33,505 nucleotides of DNA from Pirellulales bacterium (lineage in GTDB: Bacteria > Planctomycetota > Planctomycetia > Pirellulales > S012-138): NCBI GenBank assembly GCA_028066245.1, contig JALCBR010000053.1, positions 1 to 33,505 of the forward strand, in the 5' to 3' direction. Below, one piece after another: positions 17,270 to 25,803 of this stretch (position 1 is its first letter; each line of letters begins with the position of its first letter). The notes below the pieces were generated by a model. The model did not search any database, had not been told where the DNA came from, and saw nothing but the letters and a program-made list of their open reading frames with translations. The position numbers were made by a program, and so were the translations under genes.

Positions 17270-19033
17270 TCAGTCATCACCGGTTGAGTGTTTGCCGATC
17301 GCGACGTCGAATTCTGACAGGGCGGGAATTAACATCGCCACCGCCGCAAAGCCATAGGTCAACACAACCACCAGGAACGCGCCCATCGTGGATTTCAGCG
17401 TGTAGCTCGTGATTGCATAAAACGTGGCAAACGGGCACAAAAGTGAAGCCAGCGTGATAGCCGGACTGGGGTTGCGATACCCCCAGGCGACAAACAGCGC
17501 GATGCCGCCGCCGGCCATGAACGCGGAGAACGGAATCAACTGCACCATGAACGAGCCGGATGAACCACCGAAGGCAATCATGATGCGCAGGCAGGTCGCC
17601 ACGCCCACAGCCAGAAAGAACACCGAACCCAGGCTGACGGCAATTGCCGTACGCGAGTTGAGATAGGTCATTCCCGCATGCAGCCCTAGCATGGCAACAA
17701 AAAAGTTCATCACTGCCAAACCGAGGATCAGGAAGATCAGGCTTTCAAAGCCGATCGCGCCGAGACCCCACAAGAAAACGCACAGCGCCATCGGTAGCAG
17801 CAGGATTTCTTTGACGTTGTAAAAGACGCCTCCTAGCTTGCCAAAGATGAATTCGGTGGGCCGCAGGTCGGTCACCAGCAAGATATCCAGCGCTTTCGCG
17901 TCTCGCTCCGACGTAATAGACGTCACGGCCTGGGCGTTGACCAGGATCAGGCTCAGCACGAACAGCGGAGCAACAGCCAGGGTACCTTCCACTTGGGCGA
18001 GAGTCCGGCCGAACGCGTCCGGAGAATGCAATGAGTACACCGCGACAAAACTCAGCGCCGCCAACACCCAATACACGCCCCGGATCAGCAGCACCTTGCG
18101 ACCGTACGCCCAAGTGCAGATCTCTCGCCACAACAGCGGGTTATCCCACATCCGGCGGCTCTTGCGGGTGACGTCATCGTGCACGCTGCCGGGGATCTCG
18201 TCCCGTGCGCGGTTCTCGTCCTCTTTCCGCTGCTGCGGTTGGAGCTCTCGCGACGGATTCCAGATGCGAACTCGCCAGATAGCCAGCCCATTGAGCGCCA
18301 GGAACGCGCCAACAGAGAACAACAAGAACCCGTTGACCGGATCCGTCAACGTCCATCCCGCGGCGGAGACTTGCGATTGTGCCGCGGCGTCAATGGCCAT
18401 CGCAGGGTTCATCACAATCGCCCAGCTTTGCCAGGCATCGTTTCCAAAGGCCCCCACAACCCACCAGGCTGCCATCCACAAGACGATGACGAGCGCAGTC
18501 AGCGAAACCGCCTGAAATGTCTTGTCTCGCCACAGCGCGATGACCGAGCCCAAGCTGCCGGCAGCCAGTGCCGTCATGAGCGTGACCGCAAACACGCGCA
18601 GTACCTGCGCAGGCGCGATCCCGCCAAAGAGCAAGCACAACATAAAGAGTGGGAACGCCGCGGCGAGCAACACCAACGTGTTGAGCAAACTGGCGAACAT
18701 TTTTCCCAGCACTAATTCACTGTTGGTGAGCCGAGTCATCAACAGCAAGATCAGCGTTCGCCGATCCTTCTCGTGTGCAACGGCGCTGGCCGTCGCCAAG
18801 GCGGAAAAGAACAGCACAATCGTGAACTGGAGAAACGCCAGCACGGGGAACAGCATCGCCCCAAAACGGGCGAAGTCTCCCACGTTGCGAATCTCCTGAG
18901 TGCCGGTCATGACCAGCCAGGCTGTGCAGACCAGCACCCACAACGTCGCCACGTATGTGGTCCGAGCCACGAAATGTCGCGGACGGCGAGGGGCCGTGAC
19001 GGCTTCACGCTGAAAAACGGGACCGACGAGCAA
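17270..19033 (-). CDS. Double-length ABC-2-type permease
   Basis: A 587-residue membrane protein made of two tandem ABC-2 permease halves. Each half has the cytoplasmic coupling motif near a membrane entry: 'VAHEKDRRTLILLLMTRLTNSELVLGKMFASLLN' (~85-120) in the first half and 'ITSERDAKALDILLVTDLRPTEFIFGKLGGVFYN' in the second. Each is followed by several hydrophobic helices; a charged loop of ~60 residues (PSRELQPQQRKEDENRARDE...) separates them. It begins at a TTG (the frame is closed just upstream by TAG), giving 'LVGPVFQREAVTAPRR', a typical N-terminus for this planctomycete type. Such permeases need an ATPase for export of an unknown substrate; none is adjacent. Confidence 0.88.
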   Translation of the reverse strand: MLVGPVFQREAVTAPRRPRHFVARTTYVATLWVLVCTAWLVMTGTQEIRNVGDFARFGAMLFPVLAFLQFTIVLFFSALATASAVAHEKDRRTLILLLMTRLTNSELVLGKMFASLLNTLVLLAAAFPLFMLCLLFGGIAPAQVLRVFAVTLMTALAAGSLGSVIALWRDKTFQAVSLTALVIVLWMAAWWVVGAFGNDAWQSWAIVMNPAMAIDAAAQSQVSAAGWTLTDPVNGFLLFSVGAFLALNGLAIWRVRIWNPSRELQPQQRKEDENRARDEIPGSVHDDVTRKSRRMWDNPLLWREICTWAYGRKVLLIRGVYWVLAALSFVAVYSLHSPDAFGRTLAQVEGTLAVAPLFVLSLILVNAQAVTSITSERDAKALDILLVTDLRPTEFIFGKLGGVFYNVKEILLLPMALCVFLWGLGAIGFESLIFLILGLAVMNFFVAMLGLHAGMTYLNSRTAIAVSLGSVFFLAVGVATCLRIMIAFGGSSGSFMVQLIPFSAFMAGGGIALFVAWGYRNPSPAITLASLLCPFATFYAITSYTLKSTMGAFLVVVLTYGFAAVAMLIPALSEFDVAIGKHSTGDD

Positions 19034-19453
19034 CGCGGGAACCTACGGTGTTGGGACGAAAAATGCGGAACTTACTGAGTTTCACCAGCGTGACCGCCGT
19101 TGCCTAGTAGGAATCCCCGACAAGCAGCAGCGCCACTCCCCAAACGCAACCCCTGGTATCGAACAGTCGGGCATTTCCGGCGACAACACCCAAAGGCGGA
19201 GATCGATGTTGCTTCTACGCTTTCATGCCGTTTCGGTTCGTGAGACCTGTGATATCTCCCGGCGTGTCCTCAGCTTATGCTTTCCTCACCTGCTTCCGTC
19301 ATCCTTCTTCACCTGCAGATGACAACTCGGTGCATGTGGGTAACTTTGCGCCGTTTCGCTCTGTCTAGGCCAATCACAAGGCGTGTGGTCTAATGCCAAA
19401 AGCCCTTCTTCACCTGCGACGCGCGATCTTTGCACACTTGCCAATCGTCTGCC
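19034..19453. other. Divergent intergenic region with short direct repeats
   Basis: About 420 bp between the ABC permease (minus) and prmC (plus), where both promoters should lie. It carries two exact copies of CCTTCTTCACCTGC, at 19303-19316 and 19404-19417 (101 bp apart), and a partial third, TTTCCTCACCTGC, at 19281-19293. The last full copy ends 36 bp before the prmC ATG. No gene was seen. Confidence 0.55.
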
Positions 19454-20335
19454 ATGTCTGAGGAAACCTGGACAATTGGCCGACTGTTGACCTGGACGAG
19501 CGAATATTTGGCCAGTCACGGCTCGGATTCTCCGCGGCTCGACGCAGAGGTTTTGTTGGCGCATGTTCGCGGATGTGAGCGGATCGACCTGTATACGGCA
19601 TTTGAAGAGCTGGCGGATGAGTCCGTCAAATCCGCGTTTCGGGCGATGGTCAAACGCCGAGCGGAAGGGACGCCGGTTGCCTATCTTGTTGGTCAACGGG
19701 AGTTCTTCTCACTGCCGTTTCGCGTGACGCCCGATGTACTCATCCCACGTCCTGAGACGGAGTTCGTTGTGCTGGCGATGCTCGATTGGGCTGAGAAGTT
19801 CTCTGACACTCCGTCGCTACGCATTGCCGACATTGGGACCGGGAGCGGCGTGCTCGCCGTTTGCGCCGCCCATCAACTTCAACATGCCACTGTCTTGGCC
19901 ATCGATCAAAGCCCCTCGGCACTGGCGATCGCACAGGAGAATGCAACCACGCTTGGCGTGGCCGAACGAATCTGTTTCTTGGAGAGCGATCTGTTTGCGC
20001 AACTCGAATCCGATCGGCAGTTTGAGATCATCGTGTCCAACCCGCCTTACATTAAGACGTCCGAAGCAGACGCACTTCCTCGCGATGTTCGCGAGCACGA
20101 ACCGGTCGCGGCGCTCTTCTCCGGTGAAACAGGCACAGAGATCATTGAAAGGCTGATCCACGAGGCCGAATCACGGCTGATGCCCGGCGGCGGGCTCATC
20201 TGCGAAATCAGCCCTCAGCTCAAGCCCCGGATCGAACAGGTCTTTGCTGACAAACCTGCCTGGCGCAATCTACGGTTCCGCAAAGATCTCGCCGGGCTGG
20301 ATAGGGCATTTGAAGTCGAGCGGGCAGACGGGTGA
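19454..20335 (+). CDS. prmC: Release factor glutamine methyltransferase
   Basis: A 293-residue class I methyltransferase that methylates the Gln of the GGQ motif in release factors RF1/RF2 using SAM. The N-terminal helical domain ('SDSPRLDAEVLLAHV', 'VAYLVGQREFFSLPFRVTPDVLIPRPETE') and the SAM motif 'IADIGTGSGVLAV' (126-132) are clear. The NPPY catalytic motif is 'IVSNPPYI' (196-199). The ATG at 19454 (MSEETW) matches the family; the frame also opens eight codons earlier. It is not next to prfA as in many bacteria; here the neighbours are an ABC permease and an esterase. ArfB, another ribosome release-related factor, is about 5 kb away. Confidence 0.95.
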   Translation: MSEETWTIGRLLTWTSEYLASHGSDSPRLDAEVLLAHVRGCERIDLYTAFEELADESVKSAFRAMVKRRAEGTPVAYLVGQREFFSLPFRVTPDVLIPRPETEFVVLAMLDWAEKFSDTPSLRIADIGTGSGVLAVCAAHQLQHATVLAIDQSPSALAIAQENATTLGVAERICFLESDLFAQLESDRQFEIIVSNPPYIKTSEADALPRDVREHEPVAALFSGETGTEIIERLIHEAESRLMPGGGLICEISPQLKPRIEQVFADKPAWRNLRFRKDLAGLDRAFEVERADG

Positions 20336-20396
20336 GCAACCATCCAGTCTAGACTGCCAACCGGGAACCAAGTCACTGACGGATCTCCCCCCGTAC

Positions 20397-20425
20397 CTTC
20401 CGCCCGCTCAGGAGAGCGGGGGAAG
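20397..20425. terminator. Hairpin between convergent prmC and esterase genes
   Basis: CTTCC-G-CCCGCTC pairs with GAGCGGG-GGAAG (12 bp with one bulged G, 4-nt loop). It lies between two convergent genes and so could stop transcription from both sides. It lacks a T-tract on either strand, so it is a weaker call than the other terminators here. Confidence 0.5.
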
Positions 20426-20480
20426 TGAACGGGAGTGTGTGCGGTGTGAAGCCCAAGCTTTTGAGAACAATAGACGTCGT

Positions 20481-21332
20481 CTACTTGTCCACAAACATGG
20501 CTTCGGCGGCGGGAGGTGCCATGCCACTACCACTGTGTGCGATTCCAGGCACAACTTTGACTTTCCAATTGAACTCAACGCCGAGCTTCTCGGCCATCTC
20601 TTTGCCCTTTTCGTAGAAGTTCTTCCCTCGCGCGAGTCGATGGGCTCCTTGAGCGTTTGCCTGTCTTCCTCTGGGGAGTTGACGGTGGTTGGGATCGTTA
20701 TCCTTGTCACCCAACGCGATGACCAACTTCCGTTGCAATATCACCTTGAGCTTCTCGATATCAGTTGGGGTTCCTTTGAGGCCATATCCCCAATCGATTT
20801 CAAAGTCAGGGAATGTGTAGCTGCCCGCGTTGGCCGCCACGGCGATATTGTATTTTGCATCAGGTCGGGTGAGAACCATGCGGTGAACGAACTGACCTCC
20901 CGCTGAGTGGCCATAAATGTTGTATTTTTTGGCACTCAAACCGTGATCTTGTGTGTACTTCTCGAAGATCTTGTCGATGGAGCTGTACGTCCACTCATCT
21001 TCAGGATTGAGTTTTTGGCGAGTCTTCACATTGCCAAAGTGATACTGTTGTGAAGAAAACTCTTCTCGGGCGAACTTCGGCACGAGCACGTGACACTTGT
21101 ACTTGTCTCCGAGCTCGATCCACGGCTGTCGGTAAGTCTTGGCCACTCGGGTCGTTCCGTGCATCACGAAAACCACAGGAGAGTCTTTGGTTACTTCGGC
21201 GGGAGTGTAGGTATAGACGCGAACCGGTTTTCCCGTAAAGGTAAAAGTGTATTCTCCCAGCTCACCATCGGCGGCCGCCGCCACAACAGGCGCATAGAAG
21301 AGCGTTGCCGCGAATATCATAACCCTGGTCAT
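20481..21332 (-). CDS. Secreted alpha/beta-hydrolase, PHB-depolymerase-like esterase
   Basis: A 283-residue protein. The start is the ATG at 21330-21332, set by AAGGAG six nt upstream (21339-21344). The signal peptide is MTRVMIFAATLFYAPVVAAAAD. The fold is alpha/beta hydrolase: the oxyanion region is 'PVVFVMHGTTR', the nucleophile elbow 'YNIYGHSAGGQFVHRM' (GHSAGG), the acid region 'LVIALGDKDNDPNHRQLPRGRQANAQGAHRLARGKNFY', and the likely catalytic His in 'VVPGIAHSGSGMAPPA'. The last stretch resembles polyhydroxybutyrate-depolymerase-like or feruloyl-esterase-like enzymes that split ester bonds outside the cell. The real substrate is unknown. Confidence 0.88.
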   Translation of the reverse strand: MTRVMIFAATLFYAPVVAAAADGELGEYTFTFTGKPVRVYTYTPAEVTKDSPVVFVMHGTTRVAKTYRQPWIELGDKYKCHVLVPKFAREEFSSQQYHFGNVKTRQKLNPEDEWTYSSIDKIFEKYTQDHGLSAKKYNIYGHSAGGQFVHRMVLTRPDAKYNIAVAANAGSYTFPDFEIDWGYGLKGTPTDIEKLKVILQRKLVIALGDKDNDPNHRQLPRGRQANAQGAHRLARGKNFYEKGKEMAEKLGVEFNWKVKVVPGIAHSGSGMAPPAAEAMFVDK

Positions 21333-21936
21333 AGACGTCTCCTTCAATAGTTGGACACTCGGATGAAAAGATCGTTGCGAAAGAGTCGATCAGCTTGCCC
21401 CACGGTTTCATTTCTGCGATCGCCGCCATCATACTCCAGTAATGACCTCAACTCGACCTAATAGGCCTGAACCTCGCGCCAAAAAAAAATCCTCAAAAAC
21501 CGTAGCGACCGGCCTCCCGGAGCAGCCGCAGTATGGAGCAACCACCGATCGAACGCCAGCAAACATCCGTATGCCGCTTGTCGCAACTCAGGAGCGACAA
21601 GTGCGCTGCAAGATAATGAGTTCTGGACTGTTGAGATTGGCAGGGCGATGCTCCTGAAGGGAAACAGACATGGGGCTCAGCTCGGAAGAGAACCGAACTC
21701 ATATTCCATTCCGTGGTTGCCGGTGCGGGGGAGGTGCTTGAGACCAGTCCAACTGCGATAGCCAAGTTGTGCCACAATGCTGGAAACTTTGGAGGAGCGC
21801 GCGCAGCCTACCATCGAGGATGAGCGCGGACGTAACGGGATAAAGTTATCTCGATCCAGGTTCTCGTTAGCTTCCAACAAACGAAGCGAAAAAGATCACG
21901 GCGACTAAGCGAACACGTCGACTGGAGACTTTCAGT
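21333..21936. other. Long intergenic region upstream of the esterase and the NPYQPP mini-gene
   Basis: About 600 bp with no convincing gene. It includes the esterase RBS (AAGGAG, 21339-21344), a nine-A run near 21482-21490, and a basic 71-codon plus-strand frame (21442-21657) that has no RBS or motif and is probably chance. It should contain the divergent promoters of the esterase and the mini-gene. Confidence 0.45.
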
Positions 21937-22077
21937 ATGAGTGAAAACCCATATCAACCTCCAGCGACTGATCTGCCGGAACAACGCCTGCGCTCGCGCT
22001 GGCGGTGGTCCGCCGTGTTGCTGGTGATTCTCTTTCTGCTCATTCCGATCAGCTTGATCTTGCTGCTTTTTGTGTAG
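21937..22077 (+). CDS. 46-residue NPYQPP small membrane protein
   Basis: A very short gene that is easily missed. ATG 21937 to TAG 22077 encodes 46 residues: MSENPYQPPATDLPEQRLRS, a basic patch with RWRWS, then one hydrophobic helix (AVLLVILFLLIPISLILLLFV). The N-terminal NPYQPP motif is well known to me from many planctomycete proteins, where it precedes one or more TM helices. GGAG lies 9 nt before the ATG. It should be a single-pass inner-membrane peptide with the NPYQPP tail in the cytoplasm. The function of the motif is not known. The composition is membrane-like and the reading frame is clean. Confidence 0.72.
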   Translation: MSENPYQPPATDLPEQRLRSRWRWSAVLLVILFLLIPISLILLLFV

Positions 22078-22199
22078 TGAGCGCGCGAGTGCTGCGTAGA
22101 AGAGGGCACTGCTTAGAAGCTATTCGGTAGCGCCATTGCTGATGGTTTGCGGGGGATGCACAATCGGTTTGCACCGTGGCCACAAGTTCTCACTCCTGT

Positions 22200-22232
22200 C
22201 CGACGTTGGAAGAGCTCTGCCCCAAACGTCGG
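22200..22232 (+). terminator. Possible terminator after the NPYQPP mini-gene
   Basis: CCGACGTT (22200-22207) pairs perfectly with AACGTCGG (22225-22232), and the plus strand then reads TGAGTTGCTTTCTTTC, which is T-rich but interrupted. It lies ~120 bp past the mini-gene stop and upstream of the sulfite oxidase promoter region, so it may separate the two transcripts. Confidence 0.45.
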
Positions 22233-22270
22233 TGAGTTGCTTTCTTTCACCTCAGGAGGATACAGTGTTA

Positions 22271-22286
22271 TGTGAAATTCTTCACA
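22271..22286. promoter_or_regulatory. CRP/FNR-family-type palindrome upstream of the sulfite oxidase gene
   Basis: TGTGAAATTCTTCACA is TGTGA-N6-TCACA, the canonical half-site arrangement of CRP-family regulators, in an AT-rich setting, with the symmetry extending one base further on each side (A...T). Its centre is about 135 bp before the sulfite oxidase ATG. A CRP/FNR-type site is plausible, but no regulator is in the window and its position relative to the promoter is unknown. Confidence 0.5.
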
Positions 22287-22413
22287 TTTAACGGAAGCAT
22301 TCGCCAGATTTTACGTGAATGTTGGTGCCACAACACAGTGATGGACGACGGTCGCGCTATACTGCACGTTCGTTGACACGCCAATTTCGTACACCCCACA
22401 GACGGACTGCGCA

Positions 22414-23604
22414 ATGCCTCTAACTCCATCAAAGTCAGCTGATTCTTCGCGACGGCAATTCATGAAGAATTCCTTGGCGGGGATTTCTGCTGCCGGAGTG
22501 CTGGGAGTTCTGCCTTGTTCGCGTTTGGCAGCCAGTGAAGTTGCTTTGACGCAGGATTTCACGGACGGCCAAATGCTCGGCAAGATGCGGTTTGTGTCTG
22601 AGTCTGGTCGAGTCGGACGAGTCCGAGGCACCGGGCTTAACGGCCGATTGGCGTTTGACTTGTCATCGCTACAAGCTGACAAGATGAGTGCCGCCAACGA
22701 TGAGTTCTTTATTCGCACGCGCGTCCCGGATGGGCTGGACTACGCAGCGCGCGATCCCTGGAAGATTCGCATCAATGGTCTGGTGCAAGAAGAGTTGGAG
22801 GTCAAGCTTGAGGATCTCCTGCCAGAAGTTGAGCCGCAGGGAGATCACGTGCTGGAATGCTCCGGTAATGCCCGCGGGTTGGCGTTTGGGTTATTGAGCG
22901 CCACCAGTTGGAAGGGAGTTCCCCTGCAGTCCGTGTTGGATCGATCAAGCATTCGCTCGGAGGCAACTTGTGTGCGCATCTCCGGGGTTGATGCACATTC
23001 CCGGTCACCGCGCAATTCGCGGGTGGGAGCGTCGTGGGTTATGACCATGGATGAAGTCCGCCAGTATCGCCCCTTCTTGGCGACTGAAATGGGAGGTGAA
23101 CCCCTCACCGAAGATCATGGAAAGCCCGTCCGCTTGATCATCCCCAACTGGTATGGATGCACGTGCATCAAGTGGGTTGACGAGATTTCGTTCTTGGATG
23201 ACAAGGCGGAATCCACCGGACAGATGAAGGAGTTTGCCAGCCGCACTCATCAGCGTGGCGTGCCGGATTTGGCTAAGGATTTCCGTTCGGCCACAATGGA
23301 CCTGGCAGCAATGCCGGTCCGCGTCGAGAAATGGCGCGTGAAGCAAGAAACGCTCTATCGGATTGTCGGCATCATCTGGGGAGGGAAGCAAACGACAGAC
23401 AGGCTGATGATCCGCTTCAACCGAGAAGATCCTGTGCCGGTTGAAAGCTATGAGCACACTTCCAACACGACGTGGAACCTCTGGAGCCACACTTGGCGAC
23501 CGGAAAAGCCGGGGCGATATCGCATCCGCATGTCTGTTGATGACGACAACATCTCGACCAATCGGTTGGACCGCGGTTTTTACTCCCGCACCGTCGAAAT
23601 TTAA
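22414..23604 (+). CDS. Sulfite-oxidase-family molybdopterin enzyme, Tat-exported
   Basis: A 396-residue protein. The twin-arginine signal is SSRRQFMKNSLAGISAAGVLGV (RR at 13-14), so it is folded with its molybdenum cofactor before export. The oxidoreductase molybdopterin domain (~95-260) contains 'NDEFFIRTRVPDG', 'WKIRINGLVQ', the Mo-ligand region 'DHVLECSGNARG' with Cys149, 'SWKGVPLQSVL', 'GGEPLTEDHGKPVRLIIPNWYGCTCIKWVDEI'. The C-terminal Ig-like dimerisation domain ends with 'WNLWSHTWRPEKPGRYRIRM'. No haem domain is attached, so electrons must go to a separate carrier. Family members oxidise sulfite or act as sulfoxide reductases (YedY type); which one applies cannot be told. It lies downstream of a CRP-type palindrome. 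Confidence 0.93.
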   Translation: MPLTPSKSADSSRRQFMKNSLAGISAAGVLGVLPCSRLAASEVALTQDFTDGQMLGKMRFVSESGRVGRVRGTGLNGRLAFDLSSLQADKMSAANDEFFIRTRVPDGLDYAARDPWKIRINGLVQEELEVKLEDLLPEVEPQGDHVLECSGNARGLAFGLLSATSWKGVPLQSVLDRSSIRSEATCVRISGVDAHSRSPRNSRVGASWVMTMDEVRQYRPFLATEMGGEPLTEDHGKPVRLIIPNWYGCTCIKWVDEISFLDDKAESTGQMKEFASRTHQRGVPDLAKDFRSATMDLAAMPVRVEKWRVKQETLYRIVGIIWGGKQTTDRLMIRFNREDPVPVESYEHTSNTTWNLWSHTWRPEKPGRYRIRMSVDDDNISTNRLDRGFYSRTVEI

Positions 23605-23945
23605 CGCCGAGATTTAGCGCTAGCGAGATCTGCCCAAAACGGCAGGTTCCCGTTGGCGGCTTCCTGAGCGTTTGGGAAGCTCGCTCGCAGCCAAGCGCAT
23701 TCTTGGGTGCCGACTCTCCGTGCGCAATGTCTCCCGGGCCCGTGGGAATTCTAGGGGATTCCACGCATCCACTCGGCCGCCAGCGGCGAATTCAGAGCGA
23801 CTCTCGCGCGTTCGCCATTCCTTCTTGATGTACTCCGTTGATGCATGGGACGGGCAGTTGCGCGTCGTCTCGCTCCTTACTAGATGAGATTTCCACCGCC
23901 TGGCTACCCGGCCCAAGGCGAGCGTGCTCTTGACAAGGATTGGCC
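23605..23945. other. Intergenic region between sulfite oxidase and beta-propeller genes
   Basis: About 340 bp between two plus-strand genes. No convincing gene. An imperfect inverted repeat (CGTGGGAAT...ATTCCACG near 23740-23765, one bulge) is visible; its role is unknown. The distance suggests the two genes are transcribed separately. Confidence 0.4.
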
Positions 23946-25232
23946 ATGCAAACTTGGACTCAACTGCTCTGCGTTCCGCAGCGTTTTCTGCCAACGGTTG
24001 TCTGTTTGGCGTGTGTCAGCGGGGGATTCGCTTTGGCCCAGGAACAATCGTCGACAGATTGGGCGCAATGGCGCGGACCATCCCGTGATGGGCACCTGCC
24101 GGCGGAGGCGGCCCCATGGCGTCAAGATTTGAGCAACCTGACCGAGTCTTGGCGCGTGAAGTTGGGCCCAAGCTACTCCGGGCCGATCGTTTCCGGCGAT
24201 CACGTCTATATCACCGAGACAATCGACAAGAAGCTGGAGTCCGTGCGGGCGTACAACCGCCAAACGGGCGAAGAGCTATGGAGCACAGCGTGGGAAGGGG
24301 CGATGCAAGTTCCCTTCTTCGCCGCCGCGAACGGAAGTTGGATTCGTTCAACCCCGGCGACTGATGATGACCGAGTGTATATCGCTGGGATGCGTGATGT
24401 GCTCGTCTGCCTGAACACGCAAAACGGGGAAACAATCTGGAAGATTGACTTTGTCGAACAGTTCGAAACTCCGTTGCCTGACTTCGGATTTGTTTGCTCA
24501 CCGCTGGTCCAAGAGGATGCAGTGTATGTTCAAGCGGGCGCCTCCGTGTTCAAGCTTAACAAACTGACAGGCGAAGTCATTTGGCAATCAATGGCTGACG
24601 GGGGAGGGATGTTCGGAAGCGCCTTCTCCTCGCCCATGATTGCTGAGTTACACGGCACCCGGCAACTGATCGTGCAAACCAGAACCAACCTGGCCGGACT
24701 GTCACTGCAGGATGGCAAGGAACTCTGGTCGCAAGAGATTCAGGCGTTCCGCGGCATGAACATCCTCACGCCAACCGTTTTTCAAGGTGGCATTTTCACC
24801 AGTGCCTACGGAGGAAAAAGCGAGTTCTACCGCATCAGTCAACAAGACGACGCGACGTGGAAAGCGGAACTTGGCTGGCAGAACAAGACGCAAGGGTATA
24901 TGTCGTCGCCCGTCGTGATTGGTGACCATGCCTATCTCCACCTGAGAAATGAACGCGCCACGTGCATCAACCTTGCCAGCGGTGAGATCGCTTGGACAAC
25001 CAAACCTTTTGGCAAATATTGGAGTATGATCGCCAACCAGGATCAAATCTTGGTGCTGAGGGCGGAAGGCGAACTCCTCTTGTTAAAAGCCAACCCGGAG
25101 GAGTTCACCGTGCTCGATCGCAAGCAGGTCAGCGAGGAGTCAACCTGGGCCCATCTGGCCGTGAGCGGAGATCAAGTCTTTGTGCGGGGGCTTAATGAGT
25201 TGATTGTCTACACCTGGAAAGCGGCGGAGTGA
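23946..25232 (+). CDS. Secreted PQQ-like beta-propeller repeat protein
   Basis: A 428-residue protein, using the ATG at 23946 (a TTG two codons earlier also fits). The signal peptide ends near 'VSGGFALAQ'. The mature protein opens with 'DWAQWRGPSRDGHLP', a hallmark of planctomycete outer-membrane/periplasmic propellers. Repeats with the quinoprotein pattern follow: 'SGPIVSGDHVYITETIDKKLESVRAYNRQTGEELW', 'VYIAGMRDVLVCLNTQNGETIWKIDF', 'SPLVQEDAVYVQAGASVFKLNKLTGEVIW', 'SSPVVIGDHAYLHLRNERATCINLASGEIAWTT'. Such WD/PQQ-like propellers often bind no quinone and serve as scaffolds; I see no catalytic set. The function is unknown. Confidence 0.9.
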   Translation: MQTWTQLLCVPQRFLPTVVCLACVSGGFALAQEQSSTDWAQWRGPSRDGHLPAEAAPWRQDLSNLTESWRVKLGPSYSGPIVSGDHVYITETIDKKLESVRAYNRQTGEELWSTAWEGAMQVPFFAAANGSWIRSTPATDDDRVYIAGMRDVLVCLNTQNGETIWKIDFVEQFETPLPDFGFVCSPLVQEDAVYVQAGASVFKLNKLTGEVIWQSMADGGGMFGSAFSSPMIAELHGTRQLIVQTRTNLAGLSLQDGKELWSQEIQAFRGMNILTPTVFQGGIFTSAYGGKSEFYRISQQDDATWKAELGWQNKTQGYMSSPVVIGDHAYLHLRNERATCINLASGEIAWTTKPFGKYWSMIANQDQILVLRAEGELLLLKANPEEFTVLDRKQVSEESTWAHLAVSGDQVFVRGLNELIVYTWKAAE

Positions 25233-25377
25233 TCCGTCGGTTGAGACGAGCCGTTTGAGCATTTGACGGGAATTGTGATTGCGGAGCTTAGGGATCTTGC
25301 CGCATGATGGAAAAAGTCACCACGCAGCGCGTTTCCTTGCGTAGATGTGTGGCGCTTCCGCATGACCGGCTCGCTCC

Positions 25378-25803
25378 ATGCTTTCCGTCAATGACAAAAT
25401 CCAGATTCCGCTTCGCGAGTTGACCTTCACCTTCGTCCGCAGTTCCGGTCCCGGCGGACAAAACGTCAATAAGGTCAACAGCAAGGCCGTGCTACGGTGG
25501 CGTGTGACCCAGACGCGGCATCTGCCGGAGGATGTTCGCGAGCGGTTCCTCAAACAATACGCCCGACGGATCACCAGCGAGGGAGACTTCGTGCTCTCCA
25601 GCCAACGGTTCCGCGATCAGGGACGCAATGTGGGCGATTGCCTGGCCAAGCTGCGGGATCTCATCCTAACAGTCGCTGTGGCGCCCAAGCGTCGTAAGCC
25701 AACGAAGCCCTCCCGCGCCGCCAAAGCTCGTCGATTGAAGCAAAAGAAGGAGCAGGGCGAAAAGAAACAACGACGCAAGCGGGTCAAATGGAGGGGCGAG
25801 TAG
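25378..25803 (+). CDS. arfB: Alternative ribosome-rescue factor (peptidyl-tRNA hydrolase ArfB/YaeJ family)
   Basis: A 141-residue class-I release-factor-like protein without a stop-codon recognition domain. The catalytic GGQ is in 'VRSSGPGGQNVNKVNSKAVLRW' (residues 26-28), followed by 'LPEDVRERFLKQYARRITSEGDFVLSSQRFRDQGRNVGDCLAKLRDLI'. The last ~35 residues are a very basic tail (KRRKPTKPSRAAKARRLKQKKEQGEKKQRRKR) that would enter the empty mRNA channel of stalled ribosomes. The protein releases peptides from non-stop complexes. Its stop overlaps, by two bases, the start of the 63-bp duplicated 3' end of the acyl-CoA dehydrogenase gene, so it was probably the original convergent neighbour of that gene. 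Confidence 0.93.
   Translation: MLSVNDKIQIPLRELTFTFVRSSGPGGQNVNKVNSKAVLRWRVTQTRHLPEDVRERFLKQYARRITSEGDFVLSSQRFRDQGRNVGDCLAKLRDLILTVAVAPKRRKPTKPSRAAKARRLKQKKEQGEKKQRRKRVKWRGE

Noticed and set aside
16985-17357. Plus-strand frame with Gly/Pro-rich phrase (VKVVGDVFGPVGGPLHG) resembling a small binding protein
   Set aside because: The frame is preceded by a stop at once, has no ATG or GTG at its start and no RBS, and its later part overlaps the permease 3' end with random-looking composition.
21442-21657. Basic 71-codon frame in the long intergenic region
   Set aside because: No RBS, no homology-like pattern, and a poly-Lys run caused by an A-tract.
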